Shown here in pieces: positions 37,494 to 46,776 of a DNA stretch of 64,000 nucleotides. Position numbers and translations under genes: made by a program. Each line of letters opens with the position of its first letter. The stretch's first letter is position 1. Under the pieces are notes generated by a model. It had not been told where the DNA came from and made no database searches. It worked only from the letters and a program-made list of their open reading frames with translations. This DNA is from Homoserinimonas sp. (GTDB taxonomy: Bacteria > Actinomycetota > Actinomycetes > Actinomycetales > Microbacteriaceae), in NCBI GenBank assembly GCA_023957835.1, contig JAMLGP010000001.1:737575-801574 (forward strand), in the 5' to 3' direction.

Positions 37494-39031
37494 GGCCGCC
37501 TCCACTTCCGACCGTCTCTGGCCAGGAGCAGGTCCGAGGAGTTCGGTCCCCAGGTGCCGGGGAGATAGGCTTCGGGTTTGCCGCTTGCTGCCCAAAACTC
37601 TTCTACGGGATCGAGGATCTTCCAGCTCAACTCGACCTCTTCGTGCCGGGGGAACAGGGGAGGATCGCCGAGCAGGACATCCAGAATCAGTCTCTCGTAG
37701 GCCTCAGGACTTGCTTCTGTGAATGCGTGTCCGTAGCCGAAGTCCATGGTCACGTCCCTGACCTGCATTCCCGCTCCTGGCAGTTTGGAACCGAATCGAA
37801 TTGTTACCCCTTCATCCGGCTGGACCCTGATGACGATTGCGTTCTGGCCGAGGGCGCTCGTCTGACTCTCGGCGAACAAATACTGCGGGGCGCGCTTGAA
37901 GACGACTGCGATTTCGGTTACCCGACGACCTAGGCGTTTGCCGGTGCGCAGATAAAAGGGCACTCCGGACCACCTGCGGGTATTGATCGTGAGCCTCAGC
38001 GCGGCAAAAGTCTCCGTTTCGGACTTCGGATTGATTCCCTCTTCCTGGAGGAATCCGGCGACCGGAACGCCGCCCTGCCAGCCTGCCGAGTATTGTCCCC
38101 TCGCGGTCGTGAGGCCGAGGTCAGCGCCGAGGCGCACTGCGGAAAGTATCTTCTCCTTCTCGGTGCGCAGATCGTGTGCGTCGAACGAGACCGGTTCTTC
38201 CATCGCCGTGAGAGCGAGCAGCTGCAGCAAGTGGTTCTGAATGACGTCCCTGGCCGCCCCGATTCCGTCGTAGTAGCCTGCACGACCGCCAACGCCGATG
38301 TCTTCCGCCATGGTGATCTGTACGTGGTCGACGTACCTCTCGTTCCAGATCGGCTCGTAGAGCTGGTTGGCGAACCGCAGGGCGAGCAGGTTCTGCACGG
38401 TCTCCTTGCCCAGATAATGGTCGATTCGAAAAACCGAATCCGCGGGAAACACCGATTCGACCGCTTCATTGAGCGCTCTGGCCGACTTGAGGTCGCTGCC
38501 AAAGGGCTTTTCGATCACGACCCTGCGCCACTGGCCGTTCTTCTGCTCGGCAAGTCCCGCGCTTTTCAATTGCTCGGTTACCACCGGAAATGAATCCGGA
38601 GGAATTGACAGATAGAAGGCGTGATTGCCGAGGGTTCCGCGCTTTGAGTCGAGCTCCTGCAGGGCCCCATTCAGGCGCTCATAGGCGGCTGCATCGTCGA
38701 AGCTTCCCCGAACAAAGCGGATGCCCTCTGCAAGCTGTCTCCAGACCTCCTCATCGAAGGCCGTGCGCGAATATTTGCGGACCGATTCTTCCGCTACCTT
38801 CGCAAAAGCGGAGTCATCCCAATCCCGCCTGGCGAAGCCAACAATCGAAAACCCCGGCGGCAGCAGGCCTCGATTCGCAAGGTCGTAGATCGCGGGCAGC
38901 AGTTTCTTGTTGGCCAGATCCCCGGTGACTCCGAAGATCACGAGAGCGCTGGGGCCGGCGATGCGATTCAGGCGCCGGTCTGAGGGCACCCTTAGTGGAT
39001 TGAATCCCTTGGAGATTTCGACCGGTGCCAT
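37490..39031 (-). CDS. zwf: glucose-6-phosphate 1-dehydrogenase
   Basis: Zwf oxidises glucose 6-phosphate to the lactone and reduces NADP+. The dinucleotide fold FGVTGDLANKKLLPAIYDL and the active-site signature RIDHYLGKE (catalytic His) are present. Length is 513 residues. It follows pgi after 6 nt and overlaps opcA by 4 nt. It is the entry step of the pathway encoded by this operon. Confidence 0.97.
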   Translation of the reverse strand: MAPVEISKGFNPLRVPSDRRLNRIAGPSALVIFGVTGDLANKKLLPAIYDLANRGLLPPGFSIVGFARRDWDDSAFAKVAEESVRKYSRTAFDEEVWRQLAEGIRFVRGSFDDAAAYERLNGALQELDSKRGTLGNHAFYLSIPPDSFPVVTEQLKSAGLAEQKNGQWRRVVIEKPFGSDLKSARALNEAVESVFPADSVFRIDHYLGKETVQNLLALRFANQLYEPIWNERYVDHVQITMAEDIGVGGRAGYYDGIGAARDVIQNHLLQLLALTAMEEPVSFDAHDLRTEKEKILSAVRLGADLGLTTARGQYSAGWQGGVPVAGFLQEEGINPKSETETFAALRLTINTRRWSGVPFYLRTGKRLGRRVTEIAVVFKRAPQYLFAESQTSALGQNAIVIRVQPDEGVTIRFGSKLPGAGMQVRDVTMDFGYGHAFTEASPEAYERLILDVLLGDPPLFPRHEEVELSWKILDPVEEFWAASGKPEAYLPGTWGPNSSDLLLARDGRKWRRP

Positions 39032-39037
39032 TCGCGC

Positions 39038-40651
39038 TCAGCCGAAGAACTTTGCAATTGCTGAGAGGTTAGCCACCGGGTCAGTGAGATTGAGGCTCAG
39101 CACCGGGCGACCGTGCTTCTGCAACACTGCAGCATCTCCCTGCGCCTGAGCCCTGATCAACTGCCCGAAACTGAACGGACGGCCCGGAATCGCCAGATCT
39201 TCCGGCTCGTTGGAGGTCAGTTGAAGAAAGACGCCGACTGCCGGACCGCCTTTGTGGAACTGGCCGGTCGAGTGCAGGAACCTGGGCCCCCAGCCGAAGG
39301 TAACGGGCCTGGGTGTTCCGCCGTCCCTCAGGAACTTTGCCACGAGGTCTCGCAGTGCGGCAGCATCTCCGAGATGCAGTCGGTCCAGGTAGGCCTGAAT
39401 GCTCAGGTAGCCATTAGGCGGAATCGACTTGAACAGGCTCGCGAGCGTTGCCTCGAGGATTCCGCTGGCAGCCATCGCCCTGTTCGAAGACCTGATCTCG
39501 ATTCCTGAGTCCACGAAGTCCGGCTCTGTCGGCTTCGGAGTTGATTCGAGCAGTCCTCTGGCGGCCGCCTTGGCCGATTCGACATCCGGCTGATCGAAGG
39601 GGTTGATACCCAGAATTCTGCCGGCTACCGCGATTGCGGTCTCCCAGACAACGAATTGCGCGCCGAGCGTGCCGCTGATCTCAATTTCGCCTGGCTCGAC
39701 CCTCTCGGTCGCACGCTCACTCTCGACAAAGCGCACGATTTGCAGGTCGTCGAGTCCCGCTCCTATTTCGGGGGACTGCGGATCCAGAACTACCGGCAGC
39801 AGGCCCTTTCCCAGCTTGCCGGTCGATTCTGCAATGAGCTGCTCCGCCCAGTCGGCGAAACCGAGGATGTAGGTGCCGTCCGCAACCAGACCGAGCTTGT
39901 CCCGCAAAGGCTTGCTGCCGGCGATCGCCGCACCGAGTTGCAGAGCTGGGTTTTCCGGCAGATCGACTGAGACTCTGCCGGTTACCGATGATGCTTCATC
40001 GAGCAGTGCCGCAATGTCGACTCCGGCCAGGCCGGAGGGCACAAGACCGAAGGCCGTTAGGGCGGAATAGCGGCCGCCGACGTTCGGATCCGCATTGAAG
40101 ACCCGGTAGCCATCCGCCCGAGCCGAGGTATCAAGCGGTGAGCCTGGATCGGTTACGACGATGATCCGCTCCTTCGGATCGATTCCGGCTTCGCGGAAAG
40201 CCTGTTCGTAGACTCGTTTGTGACTGTCGGTTTCGACCGTGGAGCCGGACTTCGAAGAAACGATGAGCGCAGTCGTTAAGAGTCTGTCGCGCAGAGCGGC
40301 TTCGATCTGGCCGGGGGAGGTTGTGTCGAGAATGGTCAGCTCAACCCCGGCGGTCCTCGTGATAACTTCCGGGGCCAGAGAAGACCCGCCCATTCCGCTT
40401 AGTACGAAGTGGCTTACTCCCGAGCGGCGAAGCTGCTCGTGAAGAGCCATGATCTCCGGAACCAGGGGCTCTGAAAGAGCGACCGCTTCCGTCCAGCCGA
40501 GCCTGATTGCCGCCTCGCTCTCGGCATCCGCCCCCCAGAGGCTGGGATCCTGGGCGGCGATCCCGGAAGCTACGAGGTCGCGAACCAGTTCAGGCACGAG
40601 CCGTTCCGCCGCCTCAAGGGCGCTGCCGCTGAGAGTGAGGTCGAAACTCAT
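39038..40651 (-). CDS. pgi: glucose-6-phosphate isomerase
   Basis: Pgi interconverts glucose 6-phosphate and fructose 6-phosphate, which lets the pentose cycle turn. The start is ATG 40651 (MSFDLTLSGSALEAA), 1 nt after the tal stop. Sugar isomerase motifs are VLSGMGGSSLAPEV, SKSGSTVETDSH and NVGGRYSALTAFG. At 537 residues it is of the divergent actinobacterial type found in pentose phosphate operons, related to the isomerase half of transaldolase-isomerase fusions. Here it is a separate gene next to tal. Confidence 0.93.
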   Translation of the reverse strand: MSFDLTLSGSALEAAERLVPELVRDLVASGIAAQDPSLWGADAESEAAIRLGWTEAVALSEPLVPEIMALHEQLRRSGVSHFVLSGMGGSSLAPEVITRTAGVELTILDTTSPGQIEAALRDRLLTTALIVSSKSGSTVETDSHKRVYEQAFREAGIDPKERIIVVTDPGSPLDTSARADGYRVFNADPNVGGRYSALTAFGLVPSGLAGVDIAALLDEASSVTGRVSVDLPENPALQLGAAIAGSKPLRDKLGLVADGTYILGFADWAEQLIAESTGKLGKGLLPVVLDPQSPEIGAGLDDLQIVRFVESERATERVEPGEIEISGTLGAQFVVWETAIAVAGRILGINPFDQPDVESAKAAARGLLESTPKPTEPDFVDSGIEIRSSNRAMAASGILEATLASLFKSIPPNGYLSIQAYLDRLHLGDAAALRDLVAKFLRDGGTPRPVTFGWGPRFLHSTGQFHKGGPAVGVFLQLTSNEPEDLAIPGRPFSFGQLIRAQAQGDAAVLQKHGRPVLSLNLTDPVANLSAIAKFFG

Positions 40652-40652
40652 T

Positions 40653-41777
40653 TCAGTTCTTCTCTCTGGCCGCTTCGAGTGATTTTTGGACGGTGTCGAG
40701 GAGCTGATTCCAGGAGACCGTGAACTTCTCAATCCCTTCCTTCTCCAGAAGGTCGGTCACCTCGGTGTAGGAAATGCCAAGCGCAGCGAGCTCATCGAGC
40801 ACTTCATTGGCTTCCTGGTACTTTCCTGTTACGGTGTCACCCTTGATACTTCCGTGCTCGAAGGTGGCTTCCATGGTCTTTTCGGGCATTGTGTTGATGA
40901 CGTTGTTTACGACTAGTTCTTCTACATAGAGGGTGTCCCTGAACTCCGGATCCTTTACTCCGGTGGATGCCCAGAGCGGCCTCTGCAGGTTCGCCCCGGC
41001 CGCAAGCAGTCCTTTCGCCCTCTCGCTTGCGAAGGCCTGCTCGAAGACCTCGTAGGCGAGCCTGGCGTTTGCGATTCCGGCCTTCCCGCGAAGTGCCTTC
41101 GCTTCCGGAGTTCCAATTGCGTCCAGTCGCTTGTCCACTTCGGTATCGACTCTGGATACGAAGAACGAAGCGACCGACCGGATTCCGGCGAGGTCGATTC
41201 CGGCTGCCTTTGCCCGCTCGAGACCGCTCAGGTAGGCGTTGATGACTTCGCGGTGGCGCTCAAGGCTGAAGATGAGAGTCACGTTGACGCTGATTCCGAC
41301 TGCGGTAAGCTCGGTGATCGCTTCGAGCCCCTCGACGGTAGCCGGAACCTTGATCATTACGTTCGGCCGGTCGACAAGCTCCCAAAGCAGCTTGCCTTCC
41401 TTGATCGTGCCAGCGGTGTCGTGCGCGACGGCTGGCTCGACCTCGATCGAGACTCGGCCATCCTGACCATCAGTCTTGAGATAGAGATCGTGGAAGATGT
41501 CGCAACCGGTTGCGACATCGTGGGTCGTAATGTCGACTACTGCCTCGGCTGCATTCTTGCCGGCCTTTGCGAGCTTCGCGACCTGCTCCGCATAGGCGCC
41601 GCCTTCAGAAAGGGCGTTCGCGAAGATCGTCGGGTTGGTGGTCACTCCAACAACGTGCCGCTCGTCAATGAGCCGCTGAAGATCGCCGCTGACGATCCTC
41701 TCTCTCGAGAGGTCATCCAGCCAGACGCTCACTCCGGCACTGCTCAGCTCTGCGAGGGGGCTAGTGGTATCAGTCAT
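40653..41777 (-). CDS. tal: transaldolase
   Basis: Transaldolase moves a dihydroxyacetone unit between sugar phosphates through a lysine Schiff base. The N-terminal [14 protein letters not shown] motif and the active-site stretch [16 protein letters not shown] (Schiff-base Lys) are present. Length is 374 residues, as in the actinobacterial Tal subfamily. It lies between tkt and pgi with a 24-nt gap to tkt. Confidence 0.96.
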   Translation of the reverse strand: MTDTTSPLAELSSAGVSVWLDDLSRERIVSGDLQRLIDERHVVGVTTNPTIFANALSEGGAYAEQVAKLAKAGKNAAEAVVDITTHDVATGCDIFHDLYLKTDGQDGRVSIEVEPAVAHDTAGTIKEGKLLWELVDRPNVMIKVPATVEGLEAITELTAVGISVNVTLIFSLERHREVINAYLSGLERAKAAGIDLAGIRSVASFFVSRVDTEVDKRLDAIGTPEAKALRGKAGIANARLAYEVFEQAFASERAKGLLAAGANLQRPLWASTGVKDPEFRDTLYVEELVVNNVINTMPEKTMEATFEHGSIKGDTVTGKYQEANEVLDELAALGISYTEVTDLLEKEGIEKFTVSWNQLLDTVQKSLEAAREKN

Positions 41778-41801
41778 TTGAAATCAGGACCTTTCCAGTA
41801 T

Positions 41802-43898
41802 TCAGTTCTGTGCAGCGAGGGTTTCCTTAGCTGCAGCAATCACATGCTCGGTGGTCATTCCGTATTCACGGTAGAGCACCTCATAGTCGGCAGAAGCGCC
41901 GAAAGTCTCTATCGAAACGCTGCGACCGCGGTCGCCGACGATTCCGCGCCAGCTCATTGCGATTCCGGCTTCAACCGAAACCCGCGCGCCAATGGCTGGC
42001 GGCAAGACTTCGTTTCGGTAGCTTTCGTCCTGCTCAGCGAACCACTCCAGACAGGGGGCGGATACCACTCTCGCCTGAATTCCGTCCGCCTTGAGCGAGG
42101 CTCTGGCTTCGAGGGCGAACTGCACCTCGGAGCCGGTTGCGATCAGGATGACGTCCGGTTTGCCGCTCTCGGCCTCCGCAAGAATGTAGGCGCCTCTGGC
42201 AACTCCCTTGGCAGATGCAAGCACATCGCCGCTCGCCTTCGAATCGCCCCGCTCGAAGACCGGAAGGTTCTGTCGGCTGAGTGCAAGTCCGGCGGGGCCG
42301 CCGCGCCTCTGCAGGATCGCAAGCCAGGCGTAGGCGACTTCATTGGCATCGGCAGGCCTGATCACATCAAGCCCTGGAATGGCCCTGAGCGCGGTCAGGT
42401 GCTCGACCGGCTGGTGGGTCGGCCCGTCGCCGCCGAGGGCGATTGAATCATGAGTCCAGACGTAGATCGAGGGGATTTGCATGAGTGCGGCAAGTCTCAC
42501 CGAGGCTCTCATGTAGTCGCTGAAGATGAGGAAGGTGCCGCCGAAGGCGCGGGTTGGCCCGTGCAGGACTATACCGTTGACGATCGCGCCCATTGCGTGC
42601 TCGCGAATTCCGAAGTGCAGAACGCGGCCGTATGGATCCCCGGCCCATTCATCGGTCGAACGATCGGTAGGAACAAAGGACTTTGCGCTTTCGATAGTCG
42701 TGTTGTTCGACTCCGCCAGGTCGGCGGATCCTCCCCAAAGCTCCGGGAGCTTTGCTGCGAGAGCGTTGATCACCTTTCCTGAAGCCGATCGGGTTGAAAC
42801 TGCCTTGTCTGCCGGGAAGATCGGGAGAGCTTCTGAAATGTCATCGGGCAGGGCGCCGGACTGCAGGCGATCGAGGAGCGCCTTTCGCTCTGGGTTTGCC
42901 TTCGCCCAGGATTCAAACCGGACATCCCATTCGGCGTGGGCCGCTTTGCCTCGATCTGTCGCCTTTCGGGTGTGGTCGAGGACTTCCTGCTCAACCGCGA
43001 ACTGAGCATTTGGGTCGAAGTTCAATACCTTCTTTAGTGCTGCGAGTTCTTCGCTGCCCAGTGCAGAACCGTGGATCTTGCCGGTGTTCTGCTTCGTTGG
43101 GGAAGGCCAGCCGATTATGGTTCGGAGCACAATTAGCGACGGCCGGTCAGTCTCTGCCTTTGCCGCCTCGATTGCGTCATAAAGCGCCTGAAGATCTTCG
43201 ATGTACTGGCCGGTCTTCTTCCAGTCGACTACCTGGACATGCCAGTGGTAAGCGGCGTAGCGGGCTGCGACATCCTCAGTGAACGCGATCTTGGTGTCGT
43301 CTTCGATCGAAATTTGGTTGTCGTCATAAATCACAACCAGATTGCCGAGTTCCTGGTGGCCCGCAAGGGACGATGCTTCGCTCGAGATTCCCTCCTCAAG
43401 ATCCCCGTCACTCGCAATTACATACACGAAGTGATCGAAGGGGCTGGTTCCGGGTGCAGCATCCGGGTCGAACAACCCCCGCTCGTATCGCGAAGCATAA
43501 GCAAATCCGACAGCGGAAGAGATTCCCTGGCCAAGGGGGCCCGTAGTGATCTCGATTCCGTCGGTGTGGCGATATTCCGGATGCCCCGGGGTCTTCGATC
43601 CCCAGGTTCTCAGCGCCTTGAGATCGTCGAGTTCGAGTCCGTAGCCAGCCAGATAGAACTGCACGTATTGGGTGAGGGAGGAGTGGCCGCAGGAAAGGAT
43701 GAAGCGGTCGCGACCCAGCCAGGAGCTGTCGCTCGGATCCCGTCGCATGACTTTCTGAAACAGAAGATAAGCGGCGGGAGCAAGGCTCATTGCTGTTCCC
43801 GGATGCCCGCTGCCGGCCTTCTCGACTGCGTCTGCGGCCAGCACTCTGGCTGTGTCTATTGCTCTTTTGTCCAGATCATTGAAGTCGAGGGTTGGCAT
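41802..43898 (-). CDS. tkt: transketolase
   Basis: Transketolase transfers two-carbon units using thiamine diphosphate. [17 protein letters not shown], the ThDP-binding stretch SDGDLEEG...[11 protein letters not shown] and the pyrimidine-domain motif FGIREHAMG are all intact. Length is 698 residues. It is first in the minus-strand pentose phosphate operon. GAAGGGA upstream on that strand is a possible ribosome site. The promoter must lie in the 217-bp gap to ctaB, but I could not single it out. Confidence 0.97.
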   Translation of the reverse strand: MPTLDFNDLDKRAIDTARVLAADAVEKAGSGHPGTAMSLAPAAYLLFQKVMRRDPSDSSWLGRDRFILSCGHSSLTQYVQFYLAGYGLELDDLKALRTWGSKTPGHPEYRHTDGIEITTGPLGQGISSAVGFAYASRYERGLFDPDAAPGTSPFDHFVYVIASDGDLEEGISSEASSLAGHQELGNLVVIYDDNQISIEDDTKIAFTEDVAARYAAYHWHVQVVDWKKTGQYIEDLQALYDAIEAAKAETDRPSLIVLRTIIGWPSPTKQNTGKIHGSALGSEELAALKKVLNFDPNAQFAVEQEVLDHTRKATDRGKAAHAEWDVRFESWAKANPERKALLDRLQSGALPDDISEALPIFPADKAVSTRSASGKVINALAAKLPELWGGSADLAESNNTTIESAKSFVPTDRSTDEWAGDPYGRVLHFGIREHAMGAIVNGIVLHGPTRAFGGTFLIFSDYMRASVRLAALMQIPSIYVWTHDSIALGGDGPTHQPVEHLTALRAIPGLDVIRPADANEVAYAWLAILQRRGGPAGLALSRQNLPVFERGDSKASGDVLASAKGVARGAYILAEAESGKPDVILIATGSEVQFALEARASLKADGIQARVVSAPCLEWFAEQDESYRNEVLPPAIGARVSVEAGIAMSWRGIVGDRGRSVSIETFGASADYEVLYREYGMTTEHVIAAAKETLAAQN

Positions 43899-44081
43899 TA
43901 GGAATCGAGAGTCCCTTCATCGTTTTGAACGTATCGAGCCGCCAACCTATTCCGGACCGCCAACCTCAGAGCGATTGACGATTACTCGGCAAAGCCAACG
44001 TTGGCAAGCAATCCCAAGTATAGGCAACCTCGCACCAGCGCCCCTCTCAGCACCGGTCCAGCCGGCGCAGCCGTTCGGCCT

Positions 44082-44087
44082 TAGACT
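44082..44087 (+). promoter_or_regulatory. -10 element of ctaB
   Basis: TAGACT is the best -10 in the 217-bp tkt-ctaB gap. Transcription would start near 44094, between the two candidate TTG start codons (44092 and 44116). Apart from promoters I see nothing else in this gap. Confidence 0.45.
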
Positions 44088-44115
44088 CGAGTTGGCGACT
44101 TTAGTTAGGTGTTCA

Positions 44116-45036
44116 TTGAGTTCGGCAACAATTCAGCGTAAAACCGCGCCCAGCCTGGGCTGGCGGCGGAAGTTTATGGCTTATGTGCAGTTGACTAAGC
44201 CGCGAATCATCGAGCTGCTTCTGATCACGACCATTCCAGTTATGTTTCTGGCCCAGCGGGGCCTCCCAAGTCTCTGGCTTGTGCTCGCCACGCTCATCGG
44301 AGGCTTCTTTAGCGCCGGCTCCGCAGGCGCATTCAATTGCTATATAGATCGAGACATTGACCGGGTAATGAAGCGCACCGGCCATCGGCCGCTTGTTACC
44401 GGAGAACTCAGTGACAGGGAAGCGCTCATCTTTGCGTGGGTTACCGCCATAGGGTCGACTCTCTGGCTGGGATTGCTTGTGAACTGGCTGGCTGCCGTAC
44501 TTGCTGCCGCTGGCCACATTTTCTATGTCGTCGGGTACTCCCTCATTCTCAAGCGCCGCACCTCCCAGAACATCATCTGGGGCGGGGCCGCAGGGTGCTT
44601 TCCGGTGCTCGTCGGCTGGGCGGCCGTGACGGGGGACTTGAGCTGGGCGCCGATAGTGCTCTTCTTCGTCGTCTTCCTTTGGACTCCGCCGCACTACTGG
44701 CCCCTGTCGATGCGCTATCGGGAGGATTACCAGAGCGCGAACGTCCCCATGCTCGCTGTTGTCCGCGGCCGGACTCAGGTGGGCCTACAGGTAATCCTCT
44801 ACGCGTGGGCGACAGTCATCTGCTCCCTGCTGCTCGTGCCGATCGCCGACATGGGATTGTTGTATCTGGCTGTGGCAGTGCTTTCAGGGGGCTGGTTCAT
44901 TCTCGAATCGCACAGGCTCTATTCAAAGGTGATTCGCCATCTCGAAGGATCCCCGATGAAGGTCTTTCACGCATCCATCACCTATCTGACTTTGCTGTTC
45001 GTCGCCGTCGGTATCGACCCGCTGCTCCCATTCTGA
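44116..45036 (+). CDS. ctaB: protoheme IX farnesyltransferase (heme o synthase)
   Basis: CtaB is a membrane prenyltransferase that adds farnesyl to heme b, giving heme o for cytochrome aa3. The UbiA motifs [20 protein letters not shown] and [13 protein letters not shown] bind Mg-diphosphate. About eight or nine hydrophobic segments follow [11 protein letters not shown]. The start is uncertain: I chose TTG 44116 (MSSATIQ) behind AGGTG. TTG 44092 is possible, and the open frame extends further upstream without homology. With 306 residues the size is normal. ctaA, the next step, lies 0.5 kb away on the other strand. Confidence 0.93.
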   Translation: MSSATIQRKTAPSLGWRRKFMAYVQLTKPRIIELLLITTIPVMFLAQRGLPSLWLVLATLIGGFFSAGSAGAFNCYIDRDIDRVMKRTGHRPLVTGELSDREALIFAWVTAIGSTLWLGLLVNWLAAVLAAAGHIFYVVGYSLILKRRTSQNIIWGGAAGCFPVLVGWAAVTGDLSWAPIVLFFVVFLWTPPHYWPLSMRYREDYQSANVPMLAVVRGRTQVGLQVILYAWATVICSLLLVPIADMGLLYLAVAVLSGGWFILESHRLYSKVIRHLEGSPMKVFHASITYLTLLFVAVGIDPLLPF

Positions 45037-45083
45037 AAATCATTTCGCAATTCAGTTTCTGAGAGCTTGCCTACTCCCCGCTT

Positions 45084-45113
45084 TTGCCATTCCGGGATGT
45101 GGTCTAATAGATA
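45084..45113 (+). promoter_or_regulatory. lsr2 promoter
   Basis: TTGCCA (45084-45089), 18-bp spacer, TAGATA (45108-45113). A hairpin CGGTTT-GGCA-AAACCG (45121-45136) follows in the short leader, just before the ribosome site AGGAG. Confidence 0.5.
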
Positions 45114-45154
45114 AAAGGGACGGTTTGGCAAAACCGCGGATTAGGAGTTAGGGA

Positions 45155-45490
45155 ATGGGTAAGAAGGTCACCGTACAGTTGGTCGATGATTTGGATGGTT
45201 CATTGATTCCGGATGGGCTTGGTCATACAGTCAGGTTCGGTTTCGAGGGCCGCAACTATGAGATAGATCTCAAGTCCGAACATTCCCGGGAATTTGCCGA
45301 AATTCTGAGACCATATATCGCAGCAGGACGGGAAGCCGCCAGGAACGGTCGCAAGGGGGCGGCAAAGTCCAGCGAGGATGTACAGGCAATTCGCGAGTGG
45401 GCCAGAAGAAATGGCCACCCGATATCGGATCGTGGTCGAATTGCCGTGGAGCTCAGGCAAGCCTACTATCAGGCCAACCCGACTCCCTGA
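45155..45490 (+). CDS. lsr2: Lsr2 nucleoid-associated protein
   Basis: Lsr2 is the actinobacterial H-NS-like protein; it bridges DNA and silences AT-rich, foreign genes. The N-terminal dimerisation domain (about 1-60) begins MGKKVTVQLVDDLDGS. The C-terminal DNA-binding domain has IREWARRNGHPISDRGRIAV, where RGR is the AT-hook-like clamp for the minor groove. Length is 111 residues. It stands alone between the two heme A genes, with its own promoter and leader hairpin. It could silence the more AT-rich operon at 30-35 kb (inference). Confidence 0.96.
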   Translation: MGKKVTVQLVDDLDGSLIPDGLGHTVRFGFEGRNYEIDLKSEHSREFAEILRPYIAAGREAARNGRKGAAKSSEDVQAIREWARRNGHPISDRGRIAVELRQAYYQANPTP

Positions 45491-45512
45491 GCCATTCCCA
45501 TAAATTTTTCAG

Positions 45513-45534
45513 AATCTGGAAATATTTTCAGGTT
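45513..45534. terminator. bidirectional terminator candidate between lsr2 and ctaA
   Basis: AATCTGGAAA pairs with TTTTCAGGTT, with two G-U pairs. An outer TCAGAA/TTCTGA pairing and T-rich runs lie on both sides. It sits in the 58-bp gap between two convergent genes. Confidence 0.5.
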
Positions 45535-45548
45535 CGGTTTCTGAGCTT

Positions 45549-46520
45549 TTATTTACTTTCGGAAAGTTGATGAGCATTCAGCTTTTCTCTGCTGCGCGTG
45601 GAAAGAATTGCGACGGTAATCAAACTTAGAACGAGGCACGCGAACACGAGGTGAATGCCGACGAGAATCGGCGGAAGCCCGTTTCGCGCCTGATAGAGAC
45701 CAACCCCAATCTGTACTGCCTCTACCACAAGCAACCAGAACGATACCCGCAATACCCGGATTGATCGCGCACGCCAGGCGAGGATGGCGAGCAGACAGGT
45801 AGCGCCAAGAGTGAGATATCCCGGCCATGCATGCAGGTGCTCAAGCAACTCTGTCGACAGTCCGTTCCTTGCCGCTGCGGAATCTCCGGCATGCGGGCCG
45901 GAACCTGTAGTCAGAATCCCGATCAGGACTGTGACTGTCGCAAAAACCGCAACCAGCCCCGCGATCCAGCGAATCAGAACAGAAGCTCTGTCGGAAGGTG
46001 CTGCAGAGACCTCCCAGACCAGCCAGGTCGCGAGCACGACCATGAGAGCTGAAAGCAAAAAGTGGAGGCCGACGACCCAGGACTCGAGGCTGGAGAGCAC
46101 GGTAATGCCGCCGATTCCGGCCTGGACCAGTACCAGCATGAGCAGGCTGAAACTGAGCCAGTAGGCACTGCGCTGTGTCGACCTTTGGCGAAGGAAGTAA
46201 AAGAAGGTCAGCAGGGCAACGATTCCCACAACTCCGGTCATGAGCCTGTTCGAAAACTCGATCACGCTGTGGATGCCCTGTTCCGGAACCGGCACGAGAG
46301 ACTCGGGGGAGCAAAGGGGCCAGCTCGGACATCCGAGCCCCGAAGCGGTGAGTCTTACTGCCCCTCCCGTACCGACGATCGTCAGCTCAGTTGCCAGCGA
46401 AAGCCATGCCAGAACCTTTGCTCTGACTCCCAATTCCTTCGGCGCGATCCAGTTAACTGCCCGTTTGAACACCTTCAAGTTTCCGCGCTCCAAATTCGTA
46501 GTTTGTCCGGCTCGGATCAA
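45549..46520 (-). CDS. ctaA: heme A synthase (COX15/CtaA)
   Basis: CtaA oxidises heme o to heme a in the membrane. About eight hydrophobic segments are visible. The first is followed by GGAVRLTASGLGCPSWPLC, the loop with conserved Glu/Cys neighbours typical of actinobacterial CtaA. His residues in IHSVIEFSNRL, VGLHFLLSAL, LEHLHAWPGY and VGIHLVFACL are heme ligands or close to them. The frame opens with TTG 46520; internal TTG 46478 or GTG 46472 (VFKRAVNWIAP) are other possible starts. Length is up to 323 residues. It works with ctaB and the SURF1 protein at 53 kb in cytochrome aa3 assembly. Confidence 0.93.
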   Translation of the reverse strand: MIRAGQTTNLERGNLKVFKRAVNWIAPKELGVRAKVLAWLSLATELTIVGTGGAVRLTASGLGCPSWPLCSPESLVPVPEQGIHSVIEFSNRLMTGVVGIVALLTFFYFLRQRSTQRSAYWLSFSLLMLVLVQAGIGGITVLSSLESWVVGLHFLLSALMVVLATWLVWEVSAAPSDRASVLIRWIAGLVAVFATVTVLIGILTTGSGPHAGDSAAARNGLSTELLEHLHAWPGYLTLGATCLLAILAWRARSIRVLRVSFWLLVVEAVQIGVGLYQARNGLPPILVGIHLVFACLVLSLITVAILSTRSREKLNAHQLSESK

Positions 46521-46776
46521 TCACCTCTGGCAAAAATAGTCTGTCAATGTAGACTCGAAGCGCAGAGCAAAACACCGGGAAAAATACCCGGATTCTGTAT
46601 GGCGAAGGAGCCGAAGTCCCAAGTCAGTCTATGCACCAGGGGTGCAAACGGCGAAGGGGAACAGGGCAGTGGCGAATTTCTTTCGAAGACGGCCGCCCGA
46701 GACCCCGGGGAATTCAGTAGCGATATGAGGTGTTGCTTTGTGTGTTGGAATCTAGTCGAAGAGTTTGAGGTAGCCC
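46521..46776. promoter_or_regulatory. ctaA-sufB intergenic region with possible structured leader
   Basis: This 256-bp gap is the longest in the window. It holds AGTCT-N8-AGACT (46538-46555), which contains TAGACT (a -10 for sufB) and TTGACA on the minus strand. Further on are a CCGGG/CCCGG stem (46575-46591), a perfect TGCACC-AGG-GGTGCA hairpin (46632-46646), a CCCCGGGG palindrome (46703-46710) and GAGGT just before sufB. I could not match it to a known riboswitch, and no sufR gene is present. A short open frame at 46600-46805 has no support. Confidence 0.4.

Noticed and set aside
41253..42446. 397-codon open frame on the plus strand opposite tal and tkt
   Set aside because: It is the antisense shadow of two strongly conserved enzymes, has no family features, and arises from the G/C-rich third positions of the minus-strand genes.
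43852..44115. Longer N-terminus for CtaB from the upstream open frame
   Set aside because: It would overlap the tkt start and add about 88 residues without homology. The promoter-like TAGACT at 44082 also argues for a later start.
46570..46720. Cobalamin or TPP riboswitch before sufB
   Set aside because: GGGTGC and GGGAAC-like pieces occur, but the conserved boxes of either class are not in the correct order.
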